Source of the DNA: M3007 sp041736625
Lineage (GTDB): Bacteria; Bacteroidota; Bacteroidia; Chitinophagales; Saprospiraceae
Length of the DNA: 64,000 nucleotides
Direction: 5' to 3'
Assembly: GCA_041736625.1 (NCBI GenBank)
Contig: JBGSTG010000127.1
Location: 12,694-76,693, forward strand
Shown: piece by piece, positions 8,463 to 16,813 of the stretch
How the letters are laid out: the number at the start of each line of letters is the position of its first letter
How positions within the stretch are numbered: position 1 is the stretch's first letter
Position numbers and translations under genes: made by a program
The notes under the pieces: generated by a model
Databases searched by the model: none
What the model was told of the DNA's origin: nothing
What the model saw: the letters and a program-made list of their open reading frames with translations, nothing else

Positions 8463-9970
8463 TATTCGCCTTGGCCGAGGGAAAATCCGGCCTCTCCGTC
8501 GAACGTGTACAGGTTTTCGGTTTTGATGATGTCCAATCCTGATTCATGGATTTGATGCAGGAGTTCGAGCACGTTGGCGTAGGCGACCGGTTTTAATTGT
8601 GCGCTTTTGAAGCGGCAGCGCCAGTGGTCGGTGCAAAAAGTGGCGGGGTTTCCGTCGGGAAAAACCTTGATACCCCGGTTGGTGATCATGTTGAGGGGCA
8701 GATGCGCGCTCACGGCCGGCCGCAACAGATCGGCGAGCACTTCGGGCTCCCGGTTCGGCCAATGCAGAAAAACATCCACGCCCACCAGCTCTTTATGGGC
8801 GCGGGGGCGTTCGGTCGATTGCACCGACACGGGCTTTCCCTGGTTTTTGCTAAAGTCAACAGCCGGTAATTGTTTCGGCCGGCTGCCCAGTCGGTCGATA
8901 ACGGCCTGCGCAAACTCATCGGTTCCAACCCGCTTTCGGGTATACGGTTCGTTGAAGATGTCGCCGGTGTGAATACCGTCTTCTATGGCGCACAACCACG
9001 CGTTCTGAATGGTTTCGGCAATATCAGCCTGACCGATGTGCACCAGCATTTGCAGTGCGGCGAGCAACAGTCCCGACGGGTTGGCGATGCCCATGCCGGC
9101 AATATCCGGCGCGGAACCGTGCACAGCCTCGAACATGGCGAACGCCTGCCCGATGTTGGCCGATCCGGCAAGGCCCACCGATCCACTAACCTCTGCGGCG
9201 ATGTCGGACAGGATGTCGCCGTACAGGTTAAGGGTGACCACCACATCGAAGTGCTCCGGCCGCTCGGCCAGCCGGGCCGCGCCGATATCGATGATCATGT
9301 GCTCCTGCTGAATGTCGGGGTACTCGGCGCCGATCTCGCGAAAGAGACGGGAGAAGGTGCCGTCGGTGATCTTCATGATGTTGTCCTTGGTCATGCAGGT
9401 CACTTTCTTTCGGCCGTTGGCGCGGGCGTACTCAAACGCGTAGCGGATGATCTTCTCCGAACCCGGAATGGAAATCAACTTGAGGCACTGGTACACCTCA
9501 TCGGTCTGGCGATGCTCAATGCCGGCGTAGAGGTCCTCCTCATTTTCGCGGATAATCACCAGGTCCATGGCCGGATGGTTGGTCTGCACGTACGGATGGT
9601 AAGTCACCGAAGGCCGGACGTTGGCGAACATGCCCAACGTCTTGCGCATGGTGACCGTCAAGCTCTTGTGACCGGAACCCTGGGGGGTCAGAAAAGGCGC
9701 TTTTAATAAAATACGCGTACGGCGGATCGATTCCCAGGCCGACTCCGGAATGCCCGAGGTAATCCCGCTGTTGTAGGCCTTTTCGCCTACTTCTACGATC
9801 TCAGGCGCAATCCGGGCGCCGGCGGCGTCCAGTATACGCAATACGGCGGGCATAATCTCCGGACCAATGCCGTCGCCGTAGGTAACGGTGATGGGCACAG
9901 GTTGGGCATGGGCGGGCTTTTCAGGCATCACTTCCGGTTGGGCAGTACTTTTTGGCATAACGGTGTTCAT
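8462..9970 (-). CDS. icd: NADP-dependent isocitrate dehydrogenase, long Thermus-type form
   Basis: 502 residues. It catalyses oxidative decarboxylation of isocitrate to 2-oxoglutarate in the TCA cycle. The catalytic dehydrogenase domain starts at PITVTYGDGIGPEIM (about 27-41). It shows the substrate loop VIIRENEEDLYAGIE, the metal/substrate segment LNLYGDILSDIAAEVSGSVG and the adenine-binding segment EAVHGSAPDIAGMGIANPSG. The C-terminal 150 residues (VGVDVFLHWPNREPEVLADL) form the extra small domain of the roughly 500-residue Thermus/Rickettsia-type enzymes rather than the 416-residue E. coli type. The first 25 residues are low-complexity and the true start could be the Met at residue 5 or 15. 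The gene is monocistronic. Confidence 0.92.
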   Translation of the reverse strand: MNTVMPKSTAQPEVMPEKPAHAQPVPITVTYGDGIGPEIMPAVLRILDAAGARIAPEIVEVGEKAYNSGITSGIPESAWESIRRTRILLKAPFLTPQGSGHKSLTVTMRKTLGMFANVRPSVTYHPYVQTNHPAMDLVIIRENEEDLYAGIEHRQTDEVYQCLKLISIPGSEKIIRYAFEYARANGRKKVTCMTKDNIMKITDGTFSRLFREIGAEYPDIQQEHMIIDIGAARLAERPEHFDVVVTLNLYGDILSDIAAEVSGSVGLAGSANIGQAFAMFEAVHGSAPDIAGMGIANPSGLLLAALQMLVHIGQADIAETIQNAWLCAIEDGIHTGDIFNEPYTRKRVGTDEFAQAVIDRLGSRPKQLPAVDFSKNQGKPVSVQSTERPRAHKELVGVDVFLHWPNREPEVLADLLRPAVSAHLPLNMITNRGIKVFPDGNPATFCTDHWRCRFKSAQLKPVAYANVLELLHQIHESGLDIIKTENLYTFDGEAGFSLGQGE

Positions 9971-10076
9971 TGTTTGTTTGCAATAGCATTGCTTTTAACA
10001 GCCGTTTTGCCTTTTGGTTCTGAAAACGTCGTTTAAATTGAAAAACCCCTCACACTATCCCCGTTATCCCCGTTAT

Positions 10077-10423
10077 GAGGGTGTCTCATAAGTCGAAAAT
10101 ACCGGCATTCCGCCAATCAAAATTTTGGAAGACCAAGATAACCGATAGAATGGCCTCAAGCCCGATGTCGTCAAATGACCGCAAGTGCGATGTATCTAGG
10201 CTGTTTACAACGAAACGAGATTTTTTTGCCGCGAATTCGCGCGAATTCGCGCTAATTCGCGGCAAAAAAATCAAAATAAATGGCGGCGAGACCGCTAAAA
10301 ACGGCAAGGCAATCTTTGGAGGCAAAGTTGACGACAGTGGGTATTAAGCCATCCAGTCAATATCGACTGGCTCAATATTTTATTTGGAGGCGCATGTAGA
10401 CATAGGACTTATGAGACACCCTC
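10077..10423. mobile_element. MITE-like element, copy 1 (complete, 347 bp)
   Basis: It is bounded by perfect 18-bp terminal inverted repeats, GAGGGTGTCTCATAAGTC at 10077-10094 and its complement at 10406-10423. There is no transposase; the largest frames (79-90 codons) are not conserved as protein between copies. At its centre (10221-10270) is a near-perfect palindrome made of GCGAATT-type units, capped by T7 and A7 runs. A second, inverted copy that lacks this right end is at 48528-48846. I see no unambiguous target-site duplication. The ends resemble those of IS-derived non-autonomous elements, but the parent family is not identified. Confidence 0.8.
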
Positions 10424-10511
10424 CTATTCATGGTTGACCGCTACGCGGTCGTCTTAAAAAAACGCAGTGCAATGGTTGCTTGGGTCTTCCCCGTACAACC
10501 AGGCGCTTCCT

Positions 10512-10546
10512 ATTCCGCATTCCGCAATCCACATTCCGCATTCGTC
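10512..10546. repeat. Five ATTCCGC-type heptamers
   Basis: Units ATTCCGC, ATTCCGC, AATCCAC, ATTCCGC, ATTCGTC follow each other and run into the stop codon of the acyl-CoA dehydrogenase gene. The same heptamer (as GCGGAAT) lies next to MITE copy 2 at 48485-48504. Confidence 0.7.
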
Positions 10547-12347
10547 AAAACGCCCAGCCGTTCGCCTCGCGCAAACATTGCGCGATACGGCGGCGACCTT
10601 CTTTCACGTTCACCGCCGGGTATTTGGTGAACCGTTTTACGCCCATGAGGAAGGTGCGCAGCAGATCGCCGTCGGCGTAGGAGGCCAGGGCGTCGGTGGC
10701 GTACTTGGCGATGCGCGCGGTGGCATCGTGCAGGTAAACCTGGATCATGGTGTCGTACACCTCCTGAGGCTGGGCTTTTTCGGCGCGGCCGGCCAGTTTT
10801 TGGACGCGCAGCAGCATGGACTCGGCCGCATAGAGCTCGATGAGCATGTCGGCGCAGTTCATCAAAATTTCCTGCTCTTCCTTTAGGTTGAGCTTGCCGT
10901 CCATCTGCATTTTGGCGGCGCCACCGGCGGTCATCAGCGCGATCTTTTTGAAATCGGCGATGGCGCGCTTTTCTTCTGCGTACGGCCCTTCTGATTTTTC
11001 CATGGAAGGCATGGCAGCCAGTTCTTTCTGCACGTTCCAGGCGGGTCCGACGATGTCGAGCTGGCCTTTCAAGGCGCGTTTGAAGAGTTGGTCGACCATC
11101 AGGAGGCGGTTGATCTCGTTGGTGCCTTCGTAAATTCGGTTGATGCGGCTGTCCCGATACGCCCGTGCGGCGGGATATTCCTCGCTAAAGCCGATGCCGC
11201 CGTGTATTTGCACGTTTTCGTCCACGCAGTAATCCAGCACTTCGGAACCCAACACCTTGAGGATGGAGCATTCGATGGCGTATTCCTCTGCGGCTTCGAG
11301 CATGGACTGGGCGTATGATTTGCCTTCTGCCTGAGCGGCGGTCTTTTTGTCGTGCATCAGCTCGGAAATGCGATAGGACACGCTTTCGGCGGCAAAAGTG
11401 CGCATGGCCATTTCGGCGAGCTTGTACTGTATGGCGCCGAACGTGCCGATTGGTACTTTGAACTGCACGCGCTCGTTGGCGTAGCGGGTGGCCATGGTGG
11501 TGACCATGCGGCTGCCGCCTGCGCACATGACGCCGAGTTTGAAACGGCCGATGTTGAGCGCGTTGAAGGCGATCAGGTGTCCCTTGCCGATGTCGCCCAG
11601 TACCTGCTCGGCCGGTACCTGTGCATTTTCAAAAAACACCTGCCGTGTGGAGGATCCCTTGATGCCCATTTTGTCCTCCTCGGCGCCCAGCGTCAGCCCA
11701 GGCGTATCGCGGTCTACAATAAAACCGGTAAACTGATCGCCGTTCACCTGGGCGAACACGATGAACACGTCGGCAAAACCCGCGTTGGTGATCCACATTT
11801 TCTGGCCGTTCAGCACGTAATGGGCGCCGTCGGCGCTCAAGTCGGCGCGGGTTTTGGCATTCAGCGCGTCGGAGCCACTGCCGGGCTCGGTCAGGCAATA
11901 GGAGGCCTTCAACTCGCCGGTGACCAATTTGGGCAAGTATTTTTCTTTTTGCTTGTCGGTGCCGAAATACAGTATAGGCAACATGCCGATGCCCGTGTGC
12001 GCCGCAAACGAGACCAGAAACGATCCGGCAGGGCCAAGCACGTCGGAAATCACGGTATTCACGTTGGTATCCAGCTCCGTGCCGCCGTATTCCACCGGCA
12101 TGTGGGCGCCCAGCAACCCCAGCTCACCGGCTATTTCCAGGAGCCTGACGGAAACGCCGTCTTCCTGTTTTTCTATTTTATGGGCAATGGGAAAGACCTC
12201 CTGGCTCAAAAAATCTTCCGCCATTTGCTTGATCATCAATTGCTCTTCATTCAATTCCTCCGGAATAAAAACTTCCTCCGGCTGCGTATCCCGGATTAAA
12301 AATTCTCCTCCTTTGAGTACTGCCGATTTGACTAAGGTATCTTCCAT
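10545..12347 (-). CDS. Acyl-CoA dehydrogenase family protein, VLCAD/ACAD9-size
   Basis: 600 residues, the length of very-long-chain type enzymes rather than the 380-residue short-chain type. It is an FAD-dependent alpha,beta-dehydrogenase of fatty acyl-CoA esters in beta-oxidation. Visible are ASYCLTEPGSGSDALNAKTR (flavin/substrate loop), YVLNGQKMWITNAGFADVFI, the mid-domain segment KMGIKGSSTRQVFFENAQVP, the QIHGGIGFSEEYPAARAYRD segment, and RIYEGTNEINR, whose Glu is the expected catalytic base. The C-terminal 150 residues form the extra helical domain of this subfamily. The gene is monocistronic; a TATCTTTG box lies at 12383-12390 upstream. Confidence 0.9.
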   Translation of the reverse strand: MEDTLVKSAVLKGGEFLIRDTQPEEVFIPEELNEEQLMIKQMAEDFLSQEVFPIAHKIEKQEDGVSVRLLEIAGELGLLGAHMPVEYGGTELDTNVNTVISDVLGPAGSFLVSFAAHTGIGMLPILYFGTDKQKEKYLPKLVTGELKASYCLTEPGSGSDALNAKTRADLSADGAHYVLNGQKMWITNAGFADVFIVFAQVNGDQFTGFIVDRDTPGLTLGAEEDKMGIKGSSTRQVFFENAQVPAEQVLGDIGKGHLIAFNALNIGRFKLGVMCAGGSRMVTTMATRYANERVQFKVPIGTFGAIQYKLAEMAMRTFAAESVSYRISELMHDKKTAAQAEGKSYAQSMLEAAEEYAIECSILKVLGSEVLDYCVDENVQIHGGIGFSEEYPAARAYRDSRINRIYEGTNEINRLLMVDQLFKRALKGQLDIVGPAWNVQKELAAMPSMEKSEGPYAEEKRAIADFKKIALMTAGGAAKMQMDGKLNLKEEQEILMNCADMLIELYAAESMLLRVQKLAGRAEKAQPQEVYDTMIQVYLHDATARIAKYATDALASYADGDLLRTFLMGVKRFTKYPAVNVKEGRRRIAQCLREANGWAF

Positions 12348-12382
12348 GAGCTGTTCAATTTTTGTTTAGCGAATTTTCGCTA

Positions 12383-12390
12383 CAAAGATA
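12383..12390 (-). promoter_or_regulatory. -7 box for the acyl-CoA dehydrogenase gene
   Basis: The minus strand reads TATCTTTG, a perfect TAnnTTTG match, 35 bases upstream of the start codon at 12347. The expected upstream TTG is only weakly matched. Confidence 0.35.
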
Positions 12391-12400
12391 ACGGCTTTTT

Positions 12401-13957
12401 TTACCTTGTAAAGCGTGCAGGGAATTTTTTTTTCTTGCGCAGCAAAAATTCCGGTCGAACACGGTCTGGATTTCGCCAATCGGGCGTCAGGGCATCGCCT
12501 TCCGTGGCCCGCAGGCGCCGCCACGCTTGCCAGTCGGCCTCCCGAAGCAGGAAGTACCGGCCCCCCAGGGGTATGGCATGGCACGAATCAGGCATCCGGC
12601 GTGCATCGGTCACCGCGATGCGCCACAACCGGTCGGGCTCAACCGGGTACTCGGGCAGCCACGGCATGGCGTCGATGCCATGTGTGTACGTAAAAAACTC
12701 GGCGAGGGCGTTGTGCGCGATGACCAGATCGGGCCGGATGCCGTTTTCGGAGAAAAATTGCACCGCCCGGGCCGACACCCGTTCGTACAACCGGTAGTCC
12801 GGGTCGTGTTTTTGGGGGGCATAACCCATGCTGGTCCACGGACCGGCCAACACCAGAAGAGTCGCCGGTATCCAAACGTATTTACCCATACGGGGCATCC
12901 ATACGCCGGCAAAAAGTGGCATTAAAAGAACAAACATTAAAAAAAAGCGGTAGGCCAGGCCCGTAGACGTCCATTCCCAAAAAGGCCACAGCAACACCAG
13001 CCCCAGAAGCCACAGTGATTTTGGGGCGGCATTCCTGTTTTTCCCCAAAAACGGAAATGCAAGCCAGGCCAACGAAGCCCCTGCGATTTCCGCTATCCAG
13101 ACGGGTGTGAGTCGCTGCGCGCCAAAATCGCGCACAAACGACCAGGGCGCAACGTGCACCGCTCCCGACCAGGCGCCGCTCAGCCGTTCCCAATCGCGCA
13201 CGTGCAGCAGCCCCGGCAGCCATACGCCGGCGCCGGTCAGCAACAGCGCCGGCAGCAAAATCCACCAGATCGCGCGCCGCGGGATGCGCCACCGGCTCCC
13301 GAATGCCCAGTAGCCGCCCACCAGAAGCGCCCCCAATGCAAAAGCGACCCTGTGCCCAAAAAAGCACAGCGCCAGCAGCCCCGCCACCAAGGCATACCGG
13401 AGCCGCCGGTCCGTCGTTTCCTGTTGCAGCACCCCGTACAAACCGAGAAAAAACACCCATCCCAGCGCATTTTTGGGGTATTGCGCGCAGAAATACGTCA
13501 GATGGGGCGAACCCGCCATCCAGCAGAGCGCCAAAACCGGGGCAGCGCCTCCAATGGCCGGCAGGTGCGGGTAACGCGAGTCAGCCGCAGCGGTCCGGGA
13601 CAAACCCCTGTCCGGGTTCACGCAAAAACAAGCAAACCAGGTGCCTAAAACAACGAACCCCGCCAACCAGGCCGCCCCGAACTGGTAGGCCGCCACGTAG
13701 TCGCCGGAAAACCAATACATCAACCGAAAAAAGGGATAGATAAGGGACGCGTCCGGCGAATGCATCCGGCCCGTTTCGTTCAGCGCTTTTAATTGCACCA
13801 GATAGAAATAGGCGTCCCATCCGTTGGCGTAGGGCGTTTGGGCGTATGCGTTTTTGCGGAGGATGACCGCCCAGGCTACCGGCGTCACCAGTAGCAGGAG
13901 CGGAGCGTATTTTCTCCAGGCAATCGGCGTGCCGGGCTGTTTACGGGGTACCTCCAC
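12401..13957 (-). CDS. Multi-pass membrane protein, GT-C-like architecture
   Basis: 518 residues. A first transmembrane helix (YAPLLLLVTPVAWAVIL) is followed by an extracytoplasmic loop with NGWDAYFYLVQLKALNETG, which resembles the first loop of GT-C glycosyltransferases and oligosaccharyl/mannosyl-transferases where an acidic residue is catalytic. About ten more hydrophobic segments follow up to residue 380, then a soluble C-terminal domain of about 130 residues. No specific family signature is certain, so lipid-linked-sugar transferase is only a suggestion. It lies 13 bases downstream of the lipoprotein gene starting at 15398, on the same strand, so the two are probably co-transcribed. Confidence 0.65.
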   Translation of the reverse strand: MEVPRKQPGTPIAWRKYAPLLLLVTPVAWAVILRKNAYAQTPYANGWDAYFYLVQLKALNETGRMHSPDASLIYPFFRLMYWFSGDYVAAYQFGAAWLAGFVVLGTWFACFCVNPDRGLSRTAAADSRYPHLPAIGGAAPVLALCWMAGSPHLTYFCAQYPKNALGWVFFLGLYGVLQQETTDRRLRYALVAGLLALCFFGHRVAFALGALLVGGYWAFGSRWRIPRRAIWWILLPALLLTGAGVWLPGLLHVRDWERLSGAWSGAVHVAPWSFVRDFGAQRLTPVWIAEIAGASLAWLAFPFLGKNRNAAPKSLWLLGLVLLWPFWEWTSTGLAYRFFLMFVLLMPLFAGVWMPRMGKYVWIPATLLVLAGPWTSMGYAPQKHDPDYRLYERVSARAVQFFSENGIRPDLVIAHNALAEFFTYTHGIDAMPWLPEYPVEPDRLWRIAVTDARRMPDSCHAIPLGGRYFLLREADWQAWRRLRATEGDALTPDWRNPDRVRPEFLLRKKKKFPARFTR

Positions 13958-13970
13958 TGCGGAATTTGCG

Positions 13971-15398
13971 CTAACGGATGTACAGGGTCTGGATGAAATC
14001 CTTTCCTTGAATGGTCGCCGCGTCGACGGTCAGTTCGTCTTTGAAAATGCGGGTGAAGCGGGTGGTTACTGCACCTTTATAGTAGGCTTCGTACTGGCTC
14101 ACGTCGGTCAGTTTGCCAAAAATTTTTACCCGGGCGGTGCGGGTGTCGGCGTTCAGCAGTTGCCAGTTACCGTCGGCAACGATCTCGCTGCCGGCGCCGT
14201 CGGTCCATTTTTCGCTGCGGTACACCACGAACGTGCCGTCGGAGCGCAGGATGATGGCCTGTTCGGCCTCCATGTCGGGCTCCCGGATGCTGTTGGCGAC
14301 GCGCTTGTCCAGAATGGCGGTCAGGGGCGAGTCGGCGCTTTTCGCGGCGATGGCGGGAACAGCGGCGGCTACCGGGGTGAACGCTTCTGCTCCGTTGTAG
14401 AACAACAGCTCGCTGATAGCCAGGTCTTTGTATTTTTTTCCGGGGAATGTGCTTTCAATGCGCAGTTCAAAATCGTTCCCTTCGACGGGTTTATCCAGCG
14501 TGATTTTCTGGGGCGCCTGGTTGTCTTTGAGTTCATAGCGCGCGGTGGCGCCGGTGGCGCCAAAGGAGAACGCGCGCACCCTGGCGTTGGCCGTGTAGTG
14601 TTCGTCGGAGCGCTGGTAACCATTGCTGATTTCGACGGCGGTGATGGTCGTTTTATCCGGAAAACGGAATTGGAGGGTCTCCCCTACCCCATCGGTGGCG
14701 GGGTTTCCCTCTACCCAGGCGAACTCCTTGCGGGCGTCGAACAGGCAGGCTGTGCCGTATGCACTCACCGGAGCAAGGGTGCTGGAGGCCCGGCATTCGC
14801 CCGCGCGCCGGGTGGGGGCCACGATGCGCACGTCGGCGCCCGAGGCGTCCGTCAGCTGCAAGCGGGACAGGCCGACAGACCCCGTACCGGCAAAGGGCAG
14901 CACGTCGATGTTCCGGTCGCCTTCGGTTCGCCGGACGGCGGTTGCGCCGGTCGGCGCGCCGAAGCGCAGGTACAACGACCGGAGGGGTTTGTTGCCCAGG
15001 GTAATTGGCTGGTTTATGTTTCCGGTGGGTCCGGGCTGGCCGTTTTCGTACACCGTCACGGGCACATCCGGCACGCCGGACAGACCGGTCAGCCGGACGC
15101 CCTGCAGGGTGGTCGGTTCCGAGAAATAGAGCATGATGCCCTCGTCGGGGCCAGCGCCTGTTCGGGTGCGCCAGACGGTGGTGCTATCCCGGTCGAAGAG
15201 ATTTTCCACGGGCATCCGGTCGGCGCTGGAGGTGGCGTATGCGCCGTTGAGCCGGAGCAGCGGTCGTGTGTCGGGCGGGGAGGCGGGCGGTTGTGCGGTT
15301 GTGGCGTCGGAGTTGCCGGCAGGCGCTGTGCCCATGGGTCCGCATTGCAAAAACAAAACCGCGAGACAGGCGGACATTCCTAAAAAGTATAATTTCAT
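13971..15398 (-). CDS. Lipoprotein with NADase-type glycan-binding / discoidin-like repeats
   Basis: 475 residues. A lipoprotein signal peptide ends at the lipobox LFLQC (Cys 19). Two related beta-sandwich repeats follow: ATSSADRMPVENLFDRDSTT with WRTRTGAGPDEGIMLYFSEP (about 55-100), and ASSTLAPVSAYGTACLFDAR with WVEGNPATDGVGETLQF (about 185-235). This pattern (Asp-Asn pairing, WxxG, GVGE-F) is that of the NADase-type glycan-binding domain family, related to the F5/8 discoidin fold. The C-terminal 150 residues (AILDKRVANSIREPDMEAEQ) are a separate lipocalin-like or unknown domain. It is presumably anchored in an envelope membrane and binds sugars. Confidence 0.75.
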   Translation of the reverse strand: MKLYFLGMSACLAVLFLQCGPMGTAPAGNSDATTAQPPASPPDTRPLLRLNGAYATSSADRMPVENLFDRDSTTVWRTRTGAGPDEGIMLYFSEPTTLQGVRLTGLSGVPDVPVTVYENGQPGPTGNINQPITLGNKPLRSLYLRFGAPTGATAVRRTEGDRNIDVLPFAGTGSVGLSRLQLTDASGADVRIVAPTRRAGECRASSTLAPVSAYGTACLFDARKEFAWVEGNPATDGVGETLQFRFPDKTTITAVEISNGYQRSDEHYTANARVRAFSFGATGATARYELKDNQAPQKITLDKPVEGNDFELRIESTFPGKKYKDLAISELLFYNGAEAFTPVAAAVPAIAAKSADSPLTAILDKRVANSIREPDMEAEQAIILRSDGTFVVYRSEKWTDGAGSEIVADGNWQLLNADTRTARVKIFGKLTDVSQYEAYYKGAVTTRFTRIFKDELTVDAATIQGKDFIQTLYIR

Positions 15399-15620
15399 TT
15401 GGGAAAAAGGTTAGTGAGTACCGGTGTCAAAAAGACCGGTAAAATTGACCCTTTTTCCGGAAAATACGCTGGAAATCGACGCCATTATTTCGGTTCAGAC
15501 CGACAATTTAACGACATGGGCATTCGAAAAATACAAAATCCGCTACTTTTGGCGTTCCTTTGTGCACATGCACTATTTTCCACATCCTATTTCCAAAACC
15601 GCAACCCTGTTCGCATAGGT

Positions 15621-16334
15621 ATGACGATTCAATCCTTTTTAGCCGCCTGTCTGTTCTTGCAAGTGGTACCGGCGACCACAACCACCACGGGTACGCCTGC
15701 TGCCTCGCACAGTTTGTTGGACACGTTTATCGGCAACACTACTTCGAGTTTGATCATGTTCATCATTCTCGTGTTCCTGTCCGCCGCGGCTGTCTACATC
15801 ATCATCGAACGCTACTTTACGATCACCCGCGCCGGCCGGGTCGACCAGAATTTCATGAACAGCATCCGGGCCAGTGTGGAAAGCGGGAACTTGCAGGCTG
15901 CCCGCGCCTTGTGCCAGAGTGTGGACTCGCCCATGGCCCGCATGGTGGAAAAGGGGCTGGACCGCATCGGCAAGCCCCTGGAAGACATCAACAAGGCCAT
16001 TGAAAACGTGGGCAACCTGGAGCTGCTGAAGCTGGAGCGAAACCTCTCCACCCTGGCCTCTATCTCTGGTCTGGGGCCCATGTTCGGGCTGCTGGGCACG
16101 GTGCTGGGGCTCATCCTCTCGTTCCAGAACATGTCTACGGCCGCCAATGTGACCCCGCAGGTGCTCTCCGGCGGTATTTACCAGGCTTTGACCAGTACGG
16201 CGCTTGGCCTCACCGTATCCATTGTGGGTATGGCCGGTTACAACCTGCTGGTGTCCAACCTGGACAAGGTGGTGTACAAAATGGAATACACGGCCCTGCA
16301 GTTTATGGACCTGTTGCAAGAGCCCACGCGGTAA
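15621..16334 (+). CDS. exbB: MotA/TolQ/ExbB proton-channel family protein
   Basis: 237 residues from ATG 15621 (MTIQSFLAACLFLQ); the upstream part of the frame is not protein-like. One N-terminal hydrophobic segment, a helix at LIMFIILVFLSAAAVYIIIE, a cytoplasmic loop (GRVDQNFMNSIRASVESGNL), then the family signature GLGPMFGLLGTVLGLILSFQ and a last helix (LGLTVSIVGMAGYNLLV) give the ExbB topology. With the next two genes it should form an ExbB-ExbD-TonB-type complex that uses proton-motive force to energise the outer membrane. The gap to exbD is 51 bases. Confidence 0.88.
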   Translation: MTIQSFLAACLFLQVVPATTTTTGTPAASHSLLDTFIGNTTSSLIMFIILVFLSAAAVYIIIERYFTITRAGRVDQNFMNSIRASVESGNLQAARALCQSVDSPMARMVEKGLDRIGKPLEDINKAIENVGNLELLKLERNLSTLASISGLGPMFGLLGTVLGLILSFQNMSTAANVTPQVLSGGIYQALTSTALGLTVSIVGMAGYNLLVSNLDKVVYKMEYTALQFMDLLQEPTR

Positions 16335-16385
16335 CCGCCCCCGCCCGGTATCGGGGCATTCACCTTCTTAAATCCGAAATCGTTT

Positions 16386-16796
16386 ATGCCGCTAAAACGC
16401 AGAGTACGGGTTCGCCCTGAGTTCAGCCTGGCTGCCATGATTGACATCATCTTTTTGTTGCTGATGTTTTTCATGCTCACGTCCAAGTTCGTCACACCCA
16501 ACGCGCTGAACCTCCAGTTGCCGTCGAGCACCGCCACCACCATGGCGTCGCCCTCGCTGGCCATATCTATCGACCAAAACGGCGTCTACTATCTGGATGC
16601 CGATAAAATCTCGGAACAGGCCCTCGAAGCGTCGCTTCGCGACAAGATCCGCCGCTCCGGGGAGGATGCCAAGAACACTACGATCACGGTGGTGGCGGAA
16701 AAAACCGTAGCCATCGAAAAAGTTGTTTTCGTATTGGACATCGCGAACCGCCTCAAGGTAAAAACGATCCTGGCCACCGAACCCAGTATTCAATAA
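16386..16796 (+). CDS. exbD: ExbD/TolR family biopolymer transport protein
   Basis: 136 residues. A basic N-terminus (MPLKRRVRVRPEFSLAAMID) leads into one transmembrane helix (IIFLLLMFFMLTSKFV) with the conserved Asp at the membrane entry (MIDIIFLL). A periplasmic TolR-like domain follows (LAISIDQNGVYYLDADKISE and TITVVAEKTVAIEKVVFVLD). It is the stator partner of the upstream ExbB and is followed 17 bases later by the TonB-like gene. Confidence 0.88.
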   Translation: MPLKRRVRVRPEFSLAAMIDIIFLLLMFFMLTSKFVTPNALNLQLPSSTATTMASPSLAISIDQNGVYYLDADKISEQALEASLRDKIRRSGEDAKNTTITVVAEKTVAIEKVVFVLDIANRLKVKTILATEPSIQ

Positions 16797-16813
16797 CCAC
16801 AACCGATTCTGCC

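Noticed and set aside
10075..10347. 90-codon ORF in MITE copy 1 as a transposase fragment
   Set aside because: It crosses the central palindrome, is not conserved as protein in copy 2, and has no DDE-like or other transposase motif.
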